Of a stretch of DNA of 64,000 bases, positions 44,771 through 54,052 are shown one piece after another. Position numbers and translations under genes: made by a program. The stretch comes from Candidatus Zixiibacteriota bacterium. GTDB taxonomy: Bacteria; Zixibacteria; MSB-5A5; GN15; JAAZOE01. Position 1 is the stretch's first letter; each line of letters starts with the position of its first letter. The stretch is from the NCBI GenBank assembly GCA_023138975.1, contig JAGLON010000013.1, forward strand, positions 248,001 to 312,000, given 5' to 3'. A model generated the notes under the pieces. The model ran no database searches. It had not been told where the DNA came from and saw only the letters and a list, made by a program, of their open reading frames with translations.

Positions 44771-46753
44771 TCAGTCAAGGAATTTCCAGTTCACACCCCA
44801 GGAATAATACCAGCCGGTGTAACCGTACCCTTCGGGCGTTTCGTGAATCTGATTGAGCCCATTGTGCATTTTATAGTAAAAAGTAAAAGACTGCATCGAG
44901 GCATTTAGTCCCCAGTTAATAAGGGCGCCGGTTTCGAGTTCTTTTAGTTTATGCGAAAGAGGCTTATCATAGAATACCAACTCACCATAGGCACGGGTAT
45001 AAATATCAAATTTGGCTGTATAATACTTAAGCCCCAATTGCCCGAAGGTCTGCCAGCGGGGCGAGTACGGCGGACGGTTTCCATAGCGGTCACTGTCAAC
45101 TTTACGGTATGTTCCGGAAACAGTAGTGTAAAACGGTCCGAGATTATCGAACTCTATTCTAAGATTAGCATCTGCGAATTTGATTTGGTCATTGGCGGGG
45201 AAAACTTCACCGGCCGGATATGATGTATATCTTCTATCATAATAAATAGCGTTATCAATTTTACCAGCATTCAACGATAAAGAGACTAGTCCTTTGCCGG
45301 TCTGAAATGCAATAGTCGCATTTCCGTAAAATCTTTTTTCCGGCTGTAACCCAGGATTGCCCCGTTCCATAAACGCCCTCGCTAACGAACCGGCCGAGCC
45401 GATTGGTCCCATGCGAGAGGGGGCGTACCGGTCAAGTAAATCCGGAGTTTGAGACACATAACCAACGGCGATTTGAGCTTTTGCGCGGGTCGATAAATCA
45501 ACGGAATAACCTGAGACCGCGTCATAGACCGGATGGTCATATTCGGAGTTTTTTACCTGTAGGGTAGTAAATAGTTTTCCCGCCATAAACGGATTGAATA
45601 CACTTAGCGACATCGCCGAATAGTTACCATTTAGGAAAACATCATTGACATCGACAGTAGTGCGTCCTGCTTCAAGTGAAAGTTCATAAACGGCTTCACC
45701 CATTGACCGCAAATATGATATTTTAGTGTTGTAATAATGCGGTCGTACCGTCCGGTAAAAAGAGGTTGATGTCGAGGTGTATTGAGATCGGGATGATTGA
45801 TACTCTAATCGCCCGGTTAATTGACCGTTCAAGAATTCCTGCTGATTGATAACCGCTGTAAACTGTTGATCCCGGCGAATGCGGTTGAATACAAACCCGC
45901 CAGAATCCGGCATGACTTGAAAATCACCTTCCCGGCGATAGATGTTAAGATACAAATCCAACGTCGTTCGTAGATACGGTTTGTATCTTATTCGGGTCTT
46001 TACTATGTAGCTATTATCTTTTGAGTTAAACCTGAAGCCTTCACCATTGCGATAATCAGTCGAAAAGGACATTCCGAGTTTTTTGGAAAATTGTCGGGCA
46101 ATCCGTCCGCGAGTGTAGGCGTATCCAAAGGCGCCCCTCTCCACGATAAACTCTGATTCGGCCGGACCCTCGGGAATCTCAATCGGCTTGAGATAAAGCG
46201 TACTCAGTCCGCCATTGAGATTATCATAGGCCGATAAGGGGCCTTCGATTATGCCAGCCGCGGCTACATCACCGGTGGCGATATCATCGAAATCGGTCAT
46301 CCCATCGGCAGGAACAACCCGATCAAACGGCCGGGCAATAACCAGTCCGGATCGTACAGAGACCACTCCACCGTGAATTCCATAAGGTGTTACGGTTGTG
46401 CGCTGAGGAGTTTCATGATTAGTCTGAACAAAATACGACGTTTGACTTTCCAGAAATCCGGCGGCGTTACGAGGATAAATATCTTTACTCTGTACATCAA
46501 AGCTGTGCCAATTCGAGATAAAATAATTTGACAGGCTATCGAGAAGATTAATCGGGGACGGCAACGGAGGAATTTCAACGGGTTCTTCGTCTGCTTCAAA
46601 GACGCTGTCAATCGATGCGGAGTCAATTGCGTCGGTGAAAGTAATTGCTGTGTCGATAAGAACTGAATCGGCGGGAGGATTATCCTGTCCCTTTAATGAG
46701 GCAGGAACCACAATAAGAAACAAAGAGATTATTGTAAACGTTAATCCCCTCAA
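44771..46753 (-). CDS. TonB-dependent-receptor-like outer membrane protein
   Basis: The 660-residue protein starts at a TTG that overlaps the preceding stop by 4 bases (TTGA), with AAGGAG 8 bases upstream. A signal peptide (MRGLTFTIISLFLIVVPASLKG) is followed by a low-complexity acidic linker and a short plug-like region (about 120-190), where GGLSTLYLKP is seen. The remainder is a beta-barrel with many aromatic strands; RGNPGLQPEKRF is the receptor NPxLxPE signature. No clear TonB box was found. It should import a substrate across the outer membrane, probably the one handled by the neighbouring ECF S component. The ligand is unknown. Confidence 0.7.
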   Translation of the reverse strand: MRGLTFTIISLFLIVVPASLKGQDNPPADSVLIDTAITFTDAIDSASIDSVFEADEEPVEIPPLPSPINLLDSLSNYFISNWHSFDVQSKDIYPRNAAGFLESQTSYFVQTNHETPQRTTVTPYGIHGGVVSVRSGLVIARPFDRVVPADGMTDFDDIATGDVAAAGIIEGPLSAYDNLNGGLSTLYLKPIEIPEGPAESEFIVERGAFGYAYTRGRIARQFSKKLGMSFSTDYRNGEGFRFNSKDNSYIVKTRIRYKPYLRTTLDLYLNIYRREGDFQVMPDSGGFVFNRIRRDQQFTAVINQQEFLNGQLTGRLEYQSSRSQYTSTSTSFYRTVRPHYYNTKISYLRSMGEAVYELSLEAGRTTVDVNDVFLNGNYSAMSLSVFNPFMAGKLFTTLQVKNSEYDHPVYDAVSGYSVDLSTRAKAQIAVGYVSQTPDLLDRYAPSRMGPIGSAGSLARAFMERGNPGLQPEKRFYGNATIAFQTGKGLVSLSLNAGKIDNAIYYDRRYTSYPAGEVFPANDQIKFADANLRIEFDNLGPFYTTVSGTYRKVDSDRYGNRPPYSPRWQTFGQLGLKYYTAKFDIYTRAYGELVFYDKPLSHKLKELETGALINWGLNASMQSFTFYYKMHNGLNQIHETPEGYGYTGWYYSWGVNWKFLD

Positions 46754-47271
46754 CGAGCATACTCCTTTTGCGCCAGTTTCACAATTACCGGATAAAACAC
46801 CGGAAAGATCACCGCGTTAGAAACGATACTAATGACAGCAAATCCCAGCCCCGCCATCAAGTATTCCCAAAACGGACCATAGAGCCAGGCATCAACACCG
46901 TTTAAGATTAACTGAAAAACAAACCCCGATAGAAGCCCAAACACAGAAAAAAGAATCACACCCTTCACCGAAAACGAATTCATTATTTTGGACTTATATA
47001 TTATAGCTCCCAATGAAGCCACTATCATCATCGCCGCTATTTGAGAAATAGTCGTCGTCACCGGGGCCATCCCAAAGGGATTAAAAACAGTCCAAAGAAA
47101 TTCACCGATTCCCCCGACCATCAAACCGACCCGAAGACCGTATAATGCGCCGGCGGAAAAAAAAACGATAAAGATTAAACTAACATTAGGAATAAAGGCG
47201 GTAGCGTAGGCTAAGACATAGGCCAGAGCCACGAACAACGCGACTCTGGCTGTAACTTGACTGTGGCTCAT
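46750..47271 (-). CDS. ECF transporter S component-like membrane protein
   Basis: The 173-residue integral membrane protein has about six hydrophobic segments. The first contains ALFVA (A11, A15), the A-x3-A helix-packing motif by which S components dock to EcfT. FFSAGALYGLRVGLMVGGIGEFLWTVFNP resembles the loop and helix of substrate-binding S proteins. These proteins capture vitamins or metals in the inner membrane and use a shared ATPase/T module, not seen in this window. The specificity cannot be told. Its ATG overlaps the metalloprotease stop by one base (TAATG), and its end overlaps the receptor start by 4. Confidence 0.7.
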   Translation of the reverse strand: MSHSQVTARVALFVALAYVLAYATAFIPNVSLIFIVFFSAGALYGLRVGLMVGGIGEFLWTVFNPFGMAPVTTTISQIAAMMIVASLGAIIYKSKIMNSFSVKGVILFSVFGLLSGFVFQLILNGVDAWLYGPFWEYLMAGLGFAVISIVSNAVIFPVFYPVIVKLAQKEYAR

Positions 47272-49346
47272 TATCTCAGAACCATGAATTTTTTCACCGA
47301 AGTTTTTCCGCCCAATTCTATAACTGCTAAATATGGGCCAGCAGCAACGGCTTCACCGTTATTGTTGGTCAAGTCCCATTCAATGACAACTTCACCGGAG
47401 CCGGTAACAACCGGTAAATCATCTTTTATTTTCTCACCGGCTACATTCAGTATGGTAACTTTCATTTCGGGAGATTCACTGCCCGGTGTGATAACGGCCT
47501 TAAACGAAATAAAATCGCTAATATGCGCCCAGACCGGATTCGGATACGGATCAAAAACCCGGTTGTTATCAACTACCAGAATAGTGAACTGATTATCGGA
47601 AACATCAAATAATGCCGGTCGTTCGGCATCGGTAACTTTGATCAGGCAGTTCGACGACGGGGTCGCGGGAACAACCCAATTATAAATCGATAATGAATTT
47701 AAAACACCGGAGGCTACAATCGTCCAAGTATCGCCATTGTCTAAAGATAACTCAATATTCACGGCTAAGACAGAATCGGGAAAGGACCAGGATACAGAAT
47801 GAGTTTCATCCGCATACCATCCTTCACCACCGTTGGGGCGAATTACGCCTTCACCTAAGGTAGAGACAACCAAAGAATAGCTGATAGTTGAGTCTTTTGA
47901 ACTTAGGACGGCCGGTATTAATGCGATTTTATTAAAACTCGAAGCGGTGGGTATCTCAATTCGATTGTTGGTTGCGTTATAAACTGTCGGATCAATCCAA
48001 ACGGTACCGGTTGAGACGTCAGCCGGAAGCCCCACAACTTGGAGCGCCCATTCATATTGAGCCGGAGCGTTAAATGTTACCATAATTCCATCAGTCATGG
48101 CCGAAACATTATTAACCATAATATAGTTAGCGCCAAGGTTATCAGGGAGCATTGAATCAACAACCTGAACTACCGTAGGAAAGCTATCGACCTGCGCGAC
48201 TATTCGAACACCGTTAAAAAGAGCCGCCTCCTCAAAATACTCTCCGGTTCGAGCCCGTGACCCGGTGAATAGATTCCAGAGCGTAAACTCAGTAAAGAGA
48301 CTCCCCAAATCCTCAGTATCAGAAGAACGGCGTTTGATTACATTATCAGTCGCCGATACCCAATTTGGTCCCGGTACCGCGCGGCAACTATCCCAAATCT
48401 CCCTAACGATACCCGAATCAATAAAAGACGAGTATTTTTGATTGAGGAACAACGGCCAGCAAACAGCCCCATACATATGGAAATTTCTATTAGCGTAAAA
48501 TCCGCCTTGATATGTCCCAAACTGCAATGACCACTGCGGGAAGCCGTAGAAAAACGGCAAATAGTTCAAGTAGTCGTTTATAAGATCGTAATGCTCCTCT
48601 TCCATAAATACAGCTGACATCTCCATCCACGAAGCGTTAACATCACCGGGTACGGGAGTTGTCTCTATCTCGGCGATATCATAGCCAAATTGAATAGAAT
48701 GGAAAAACTCATGAGCCATTCCGACTCGCATTGCGTCCAAACGCCGAGTTTCGTACTGAGGAAATCCTTCATAGTCGTTTTCAACGAAGACATATGAAGT
48801 TGCCGTAGTCGGTGTAATTAATTCATCTCTTACTGTCGCGCCATAGGCGCCGAAGTTAATGATATAGACATCATATCGTCCGTCACCGCCGTTTACAGTT
48901 TGAGCGCCGTCAGACGGAGGCGGGGAATAACCCATCGTGACATAGCGGTTATATGCTCTCTCACAGATTTTTCCGGTTTCAAAAATATAGTCGGGAACTC
49001 CGGCAAGACTATCCTGCTGATCAAATTGATACACTCGATTAGGACCTGTATCAGTGTAATGAATCAGAAAATTAGTTGTCCCATGGGTAAAAGACATGGT
49101 GTCTTCACGATTGGTAAAGGCCGGAGAAAGAGCCAAACCTTCCGGACGGCTGTTTTGCAATCCCAATAGCCAGGGTGTCGCACACTTTATCGGCAGGGCT
49201 TCACCGGATTCAACTAAAACAGCCTGCTCATCCATAAACGCGGTAAACTCAGCGTTTAACTCCAGCCACTCTTTCTCGGATAACTCAGCAGCAACCGCAA
49301 AACTGCCAAACACAATGAGACACAAGAGAATTACGTATTTGCTCAA
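47271..49346 (-). CDS. MXAN_6640-type putative secreted metalloprotease with FlgD-Ig/T9SS-like C-terminus
   Basis: The TTG at 49346, 6 bases after GAGGAG, begins a signal peptide (MSKYVILLCLIVFGSFAVAAE). The zinc motif HEFFH is at residues 212-216 and WMEMSAVFMEEE (240-251) gives the likely third ligand. The surrounding RYDVYIINFG and YVFVENDY segments match the MXAN_6640 family of putative peptidases. Residues about 520-600 resemble an Ig-like module (VSWSFPDSV, IELSLDNGDTW), and the last about 90 a sorting-like FlgD-Ig domain (VFDPYPNPVWAH, KVTILNVAGEKI, ending KKFMVLR). An extracellular or surface place is likely. It heads the receptor/ECF-S gene group. Confidence 0.8.
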   Translation of the reverse strand: MSKYVILLCLIVFGSFAVAAELSEKEWLELNAEFTAFMDEQAVLVESGEALPIKCATPWLLGLQNSRPEGLALSPAFTNREDTMSFTHGTTNFLIHYTDTGPNRVYQFDQQDSLAGVPDYIFETGKICERAYNRYVTMGYSPPPSDGAQTVNGGDGRYDVYIINFGAYGATVRDELITPTTATSYVFVENDYEGFPQYETRRLDAMRVGMAHEFFHSIQFGYDIAEIETTPVPGDVNASWMEMSAVFMEEEHYDLINDYLNYLPFFYGFPQWSLQFGTYQGGFYANRNFHMYGAVCWPLFLNQKYSSFIDSGIVREIWDSCRAVPGPNWVSATDNVIKRRSSDTEDLGSLFTEFTLWNLFTGSRARTGEYFEEAALFNGVRIVAQVDSFPTVVQVVDSMLPDNLGANYIMVNNVSAMTDGIMVTFNAPAQYEWALQVVGLPADVSTGTVWIDPTVYNATNNRIEIPTASSFNKIALIPAVLSSKDSTISYSLVVSTLGEGVIRPNGGEGWYADETHSVSWSFPDSVLAVNIELSLDNGDTWTIVASGVLNSLSIYNWVVPATPSSNCLIKVTDAERPALFDVSDNQFTILVVDNNRVFDPYPNPVWAHISDFISFKAVITPGSESPEMKVTILNVAGEKIKDDLPVVTGSGEVVIEWDLTNNNGEAVAAGPYLAVIELGGKTSVKKFMVLR

Positions 49347-49366
49347 AATTAACTCCTCAACGGATG

Positions 49367-50200
49367 CTAATGTTTTTGGCGTTCATGCCAGGCATTTTTC
49401 ATCATTGCCAGATAATCAGCGGGAACTTTTTGATCCCCGATATCACCATAGCGTCCTTTACGATTGTGCGAGTCAGAACCTCCTGTGCATACAAGTCCAA
49501 GTTTTTCTGCCAGCCTCCGGTACCTCTTGCGATCAGTACCGTTGTGGGTCGGATGGAATATCTCAATGCCGTCAAGACCAGCCGCAGCCATTTCCTCAAT
49601 CATATTGTCTTCATTGGTCAACCCCGGATGAGCCATGACCGCGATACCGCCGGCCCTATGCAAAAGACTGATTGCTTCCGCCGGAGAAATTTTGGCTTTT
49701 GGCACATAGACCGGACCATGCAAACCCAGATACTTCCGAAAGGATTCGTTATAATTCGAAACATATCCGCCGTTTAGCAGCGCCTCAGCAAGATGCGGTC
49801 GCCCGATAGCGGCTTTGCCGGCCGAAGCGAGGATTTTGCTATAATCAATATTTACTCCAATAGCAGCCAGCCGCTCTACCATCTTTCTACCACGCTCTTG
49901 GCGAATTCGACGAAATCTTTCCAGAGTTTCGACTAATTCTTCGTGTAAGGTATCAATAAAATACCCCAGGAGATGAATATCATCTTTCGCTTTTGAAACC
50001 GAAAGCTCAATTCCTGAAACAACTTCTATATCCTTACCCTCAGCATATGATGCCGCCTCAATAACCCCCGAAACCACATCATGATCGGTTATTGAAATCG
50101 CTTTCAGGCCCAATCTCATTCCACTATTGATCACATCTTCCGGAGTCTGTAAACCATCGGAGTGATTGGTATGTATGTGTAAATCAACCAGTTCAGGCAT
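49367..50200 (-). CDS. PHP-domain phosphoesterase (RNase AM/TrpH-like)
   Basis: This 277-residue cytoplasmic enzyme has all PHP metal motifs: HIHTNHSDG (8-16), TDHD (about 38-41), GIELS, VMAHPG (about 192-197) and TGGSDSHN near the C-terminus. The family includes E. coli YciV (RNase AM), which removes 5' nucleotides and hydrolyses 3',5'-nucleoside bisphosphates. The length fits (about 280-290 residues). It overlaps the ftcD stop by 8 bases, and the following metalloprotease begins 20 bases further. The exact activity is inferred. Confidence 0.85.
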   Translation of the reverse strand: MPELVDLHIHTNHSDGLQTPEDVINSGMRLGLKAISITDHDVVSGVIEAASYAEGKDIEVVSGIELSVSKAKDDIHLLGYFIDTLHEELVETLERFRRIRQERGRKMVERLAAIGVNIDYSKILASAGKAAIGRPHLAEALLNGGYVSNYNESFRKYLGLHGPVYVPKAKISPAEAISLLHRAGGIAVMAHPGLTNEDNMIEEMAAAGLDGIEIFHPTHNGTDRKRYRRLAEKLGLVCTGGSDSHNRKGRYGDIGDQKVPADYLAMMKNAWHERQKH

Positions 50201-51728
50201 CGATTATTTTCTGTTCGACAATACGTGCCACTTCGTTCGCCAGTGCTTCGCCTCGCGCCTTATAGCTGTCGATTTCACTATTAAGTTTTCCGACAAAATC
50301 TTTATCGGCCAGGCCGGAAAGATTGATCCGAACGTTTAATATTGCTCCATCCATAGCCGCTTTTGCCATTAAGGCACCAACTCCGGCATCGGTAATCGAA
50401 TTGACGTTGCCTTTTTCAGCTACGACTTTTACCAAAGACAGCACTTCGAGCGATTTTTCCGCGACTTTCATCGGAACCAAGGCCGCTCCTTTAGTCGTGT
50501 CTTCAATTTGAAAGGCCCGGTTTTTAACCTCAGCTTCGGTATCCTTGGGAAGCTTAAACGCTTCCATGACCCGGTCAAAAGCTTCTTTGTCTTTGATAAT
50601 TAAATCGGATAACTCTTTGCGCAAAATTTCGGACTGAGCCAAAATCGCGCTTATTTCATCGTGCACCGATTTGTATTTCTTCTTTGATACAGTCAATCTG
50701 CTAACCATTGAGGTCAAGGCCGCACCCAAAGCACCTGCTGCTGCTGCTACCGAACCGCCGCCCGGAGCCGGAGTCGAAGCCGCGACTTCATTGAAGAACT
50801 CCTCGCCGGAGCGTTTTTGAGCTTCCTCTGATTTTTTCAGTTTTTCCTCAAAAATCTGATCCTTTGTGAAGTTCTCGAAACGCAGATAATAATCAACCGC
50901 TTTAATTAGCGCATCATTCGGAACCAGCCCGATGATTTCAGAAGAGGTCACGTTAACGCCATAACGAGCGGCCTCGTTTTTTATTGTCTCAAAGACCCTG
51001 TGTATCGGGGTCTTTTTGTAGTTCACAAGATTCATCGAAACTTGTACGCAGTTGCGCTCCTCAATTGAAAATCCGAGAGCCTTGCAATACATGAATCCGC
51101 CCGACCGGGAGCGGATAGCTTTGGAGATTTTCTTTGCAATTTTAATATCGTTGGTGTCAAGATAGGCGTTGAACGCGACTAAGAACATTCTGACACCGAT
51201 GGCCGTCGCTCCAGCCTTCAAGTTCATTTTCTCCGGACCGAAATCCGGCTTCTTCTTGGGATTGGTTCCAATTGCTTCACAGAGCCCTTCGTATTCACCT
51301 TTGCGGACTTTTGCCAAATCTTTGCGGCGCGGAATAGCCGCGGCATCTTCGTAAAGATAAACCGGGATATCGAGTTTTTCGCCGACATCCTTGGCCAGTT
51401 CCTTGGCCAAAAGAACGCATTCCTTCATTGTAATATCTGATATTGGAATAAACGGACAAACATCAGTCGCGCCCATGCGGGGATGCTCACCAGTATGCTC
51501 CCGCATATCAATAAGCTCAGACGCCTTCTTAATCCCCCGAAAGGCCGCTTCTTTAGCCTCCATCGGCGGGCCGACAAAGGTTACTACCGCACGGTTATGA
51601 CTGGGGTCCATTTCTTTGTCAAGCAGGGTAATGCCATCGACGGAAAGGATTTCTTTTATAATCTCATCAATAACCTCAGGCCGTCTCCCCTCGGAAAAAT
51701 TGGGTACGCATTCAACTAATTGTGCCAT
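50193..51728 (-). CDS. ftcD: Fused glutamate formimidoyltransferase / formimidoyl-THF cyclodeaminase
   Basis: The 511-residue protein joins two folate enzymes in one chain, like animal FTCD. Residues about 1-300 are the formiminotransferase (VECVPNFSEGRRPEVI, HNRAVVTFVGPP, EHPRMGATDVCPFIP). Residues about 310-505 are the cyclodeaminase (STPAPGGGSVAAAAGALGAALTSMVSRLT). It transfers the formimino group of formiminoglutamate to tetrahydrofolate, releasing glutamate and methenyl-THF. This is the end of histidine breakdown; hutH, hutU and hutI are not in this window. The ATG follows GGAG. It lies 26 bases downstream of the DHS-like gene. Confidence 0.93.
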   Translation of the reverse strand: MAQLVECVPNFSEGRRPEVIDEIIKEILSVDGITLLDKEMDPSHNRAVVTFVGPPMEAKEAAFRGIKKASELIDMREHTGEHPRMGATDVCPFIPISDITMKECVLLAKELAKDVGEKLDIPVYLYEDAAAIPRRKDLAKVRKGEYEGLCEAIGTNPKKKPDFGPEKMNLKAGATAIGVRMFLVAFNAYLDTNDIKIAKKISKAIRSRSGGFMYCKALGFSIEERNCVQVSMNLVNYKKTPIHRVFETIKNEAARYGVNVTSSEIIGLVPNDALIKAVDYYLRFENFTKDQIFEEKLKKSEEAQKRSGEEFFNEVAASTPAPGGGSVAAAAGALGAALTSMVSRLTVSKKKYKSVHDEISAILAQSEILRKELSDLIIKDKEAFDRVMEAFKLPKDTEAEVKNRAFQIEDTTKGAALVPMKVAEKSLEVLSLVKVVAEKGNVNSITDAGVGALMAKAAMDGAILNVRINLSGLADKDFVGKLNSEIDSYKARGEALANEVARIVEQKIIDA

Positions 51729-51754
51729 GTTTGATCTCCGCTATTAAAGGACGA

Positions 51755-52720
51755 TTATTTTTTCGTCCGCCTGTTTTTCCAAAATGCCTTTAATCCCCAG
51801 GCCAACAGAGGAATCATTATCTCATGATGGCCCACAAAATTGTAACCTTTACCGCCGTGAATTGTCGGTCGCTGAACAACATTGGTCACCGGGCGGTAAT
51901 GAGTAATCATATCAAAGTTTGCCGTAATTATATTCATCGGTTTGCCATAGATATTTCTTGCTACTGTAAGCGCCTTTAAAAACACTTCCGGCAAAATTAC
52001 CGCCGAACCGATATTGATAAAAACCCCGCCATTTTCTCCGCGCGAGATTTCTCTCGCCAATATTTTAAAATCATGGTGGCTGGCATTGGCCGCCGCTCCC
52101 GCGTCATAGCCGGGATGCTGGCATACAATATCAGTATCGACCGCAATATGTATCATGGCCGGAAGTTCATATCTATAACAGGAGGCCAGCAATGATTTAC
52201 TTCTGAATTTGGCTTTTTTCTTTTCCAATATCATACCGGTCGATTGCCCGAGTCCGATATTGTTTTCCTTCGCGTTTTCAACTACTTCAGCATAAAGAGA
52301 CGCCGTTTCCGCCGACATTCCAAATGAGCCGTCGCCGATTCCAGCCGCCACATCCTCTGAAGTCTGCCCAATCAACGCTATTTCGCTGTCATGGATAATC
52401 CCGGAACCGTTTAGACACAGCCCGGTAATCAAGCCGTTTTTCATCAAATCGATTACTACCGGAGCCAAGCCAACCTTGATAAGATGACCGCCAGCCATTA
52501 AAATTACCGGTTTGTTTTTCCGGCGGGCTTTAATAATAGATTCAATAAGAGCTTTGAGGTCATTGGCCTTAAGAAACCCCGGCAAGCTGTCGAAGAAACT
52601 TTTGGCTCCCGTGATAGAAGGTACCGAGGCCAAGTTTGTTGTCGAAGCCAGCGAACGGCGCTTTTTTAGAGCGATTGTTTTGATACGGTTTAAATCTACC
52701 GTTTCAAACCGTTTTTTCAA
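51755..52720 (-). CDS. Conserved deoxyhypusine-synthase-like protein of unknown function
   Basis: The 321-residue protein contains long conserved-looking blocks: PVILMAGGHLIKVGLAPVVI (about 73-92), LNGSGIIHDSEIALIGQTSEDVAAG (about 103-127) and GDGSFGMSAETA. These suggest a nucleotide-binding Rossmann-like enzyme; the alternation of GGG/GSG and HD-E segments is reminiscent of the deoxyhypusine synthase superfamily. The NAD-site signature of true DHS was not recognised, so a spermidine-related activity should not be assumed. The TTG start overlaps the DUF3108 stop by 4 bases with GGAGGAG just before it. No substrate can be named. Confidence 0.5.
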   Translation of the reverse strand: MKKRFETVDLNRIKTIALKKRRSLASTTNLASVPSITGAKSFFDSLPGFLKANDLKALIESIIKARRKNKPVILMAGGHLIKVGLAPVVIDLMKNGLITGLCLNGSGIIHDSEIALIGQTSEDVAAGIGDGSFGMSAETASLYAEVVENAKENNIGLGQSTGMILEKKKAKFRSKSLLASCYRYELPAMIHIAVDTDIVCQHPGYDAGAAANASHHDFKILAREISRGENGGVFINIGSAVILPEVFLKALTVARNIYGKPMNIITANFDMITHYRPVTNVVQRPTIHGGKGYNFVGHHEIMIPLLAWGLKAFWKNRRTKK

Positions 52721-53559
52721 AACTCCTCCAAATTTCCCAGTTCGTAGCTTGTTAGCTCAGCATTAATTGACCCGACCACAACTTTTGATTTCATTAAAAC
52801 CGGCATTCGCACCCGATCATCGGTCAACCACACCGTCAGTTTTCCTTCATGCTTAAAAACACCAGCCGACTGCATTAGCGGTTCGACAACGATACAATCG
52901 AATTTTCCGGCTTCAGTCTTGATTGTTTCTTTTTTGCGTACTTTAACTTCAAGTGGAATATTCTTGCCGTCGGTGAAATTGTCCATATAAATCGATTTGC
53001 CGACTTCAAGGTCTTGCGTTCGAATAAAATATAACGCCGACAGAGCGTCCTGTACATAGGATTCGATTTTTATAGTATCACCTTTATATACAACCGAATG
53101 ATTTACCTGATCGATGTCGTACTGGCGATGAGCCCGGTACTTGCCTTCTTTCAGCTCCTTTTCAAATCGCCATGAGAAAAGCCCGACGGCATCCATAATT
53201 GATTCGACTCGGTCTCTAACGGAATAAAATGATGAGAAGAATTTGTTTGATTTCGCAATAGTCACAATCTGATAAGCAGGGCGGTCGTTATACTCTATTA
53301 AATCAACAACTTCCATAGTGGCCGTTCCGGCGTTTATAAAACCGTAGTTGATATCAAACTGAAGTTTTTCACCGACACCGAAGGCAACATTCTCAACATA
53401 ACGTCCGATTTCATTATCAACTTCGTTATCCGCTCTACCCAATGAATCAGACGCCTCCTGCGCGACCCCATACTGAACCTTAACAAAATAAACCAGCGGC
53501 ATTAGTCCGAAAATGATGATTATCGCGACAATTGAATTTTTAAACACTGTAGTAACCAT
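52717..53559 (-). CDS. DUF3108 exported protein
   Basis: The start at ATG 53559 gives 280 residues with an N-terminal hydrophobic segment (about 6-24, SIVAIIIIFGLMPLVYFV) as signal or anchor. Residues about 60-275 match DUF3108: GVGEKLQFDINYGFINAGTATMEV, FFSSFYSVRDRVESIMD, LSALYFIRTQDLEVGKS and a late VWLTDDRVRMPVLMKSK. The domain is a periplasmic beta-rich fold of unknown role. A longer frame to 53703 lies inside the phosphatase gene and has no ribosome site. It follows the phosphatase gene by 7 bases. Confidence 0.75.
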   Translation of the reverse strand: MVTTVFKNSIVAIIIIFGLMPLVYFVKVQYGVAQEASDSLGRADNEVDNEIGRYVENVAFGVGEKLQFDINYGFINAGTATMEVVDLIEYNDRPAYQIVTIAKSNKFFSSFYSVRDRVESIMDAVGLFSWRFEKELKEGKYRAHRQYDIDQVNHSVVYKGDTIKIESYVQDALSALYFIRTQDLEVGKSIYMDNFTDGKNIPLEVKVRKKETIKTEAGKFDCIVVEPLMQSAGVFKHEGKLTVWLTDDRVRMPVLMKSKVVVGSINAELTSYELGNLEEF

Positions 53560-53566
53560 TGTCCGT

Positions 53567-54052
53567 TTAAGATTCCTTCTTTTCTGCCATCTCCATGATT
53601 TCAGGCAGGATTCGTCCCAATTCTTCTCCAATTTCCAAAAATGTTTGATTATACAAATCGAGCGGCCCACCGATTGGGTCAGCAACCCCCTCGCCGTCAT
53701 CACCCAAATCGGGAAATCTCTTTAAGAGATAAGTTTTTGACGCGGCATCGGCTCGAAGGGATAAAATATCGCGATAATGGTTAGGCATCATCGTCAAAAT
53801 TAAATCGGCTTCTTCGATAAGCTCAACCGATAAGGGGCGGGAATGATGCCCTGAGATATCAGAATGCCATGTCTTTGATGCCTCAATTGCGTTTAATGTT
53901 GCCGGACATCCGGGAACAGCGCCGGTTCCCGCCGACATGACATCAATAGCCGTATTGTCTTTGCCTTCAAGAAGCACCCGCAAGGCACCTTCGGCCATAG
54001 CTGAACGGCAGGTATTACCGGTGCAGACTATCAGGACTTTAAAACGGCTCAT
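53567..54052 (-). CDS. Low-molecular-weight protein tyrosine phosphatase
   Basis: From ATG 54052 (GAGGGG upstream) the protein has 161 residues. The P-loop C-x5-R is VCTGNTCRSAMAE with C10 and R16, and the general-acid aspartate is in VADPIGGPLDLY. The enzyme removes phosphate from tyrosine in proteins, or in some members from arginine or serves as arsenate reductase. The neighbours tsaC and manC parallel the YwlC-YwlE pairing of Bacillus, where YwlE is a protein-arginine phosphatase; that function is possible but not shown. It overlaps tsaC by 14 bases. Confidence 0.88.
   Translation of the reverse strand: MSRFKVLIVCTGNTCRSAMAEGALRVLLEGKDNTAIDVMSAGTGAVPGCPATLNAIEASKTWHSDISGHHSRPLSVELIEEADLILTMMPNHYRDILSLRADAASKTYLLKRFPDLGDDGEGVADPIGGPLDLYNQTFLEIGEELGRILPEIMEMAEKKES

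Noticed and set aside
51755-52720. Calling the gene deoxyhypusine synthase
   Set aside because: The NAD-site and active-site lysine signature of the true enzyme could not be identified, so only superfamily resemblance is stated.
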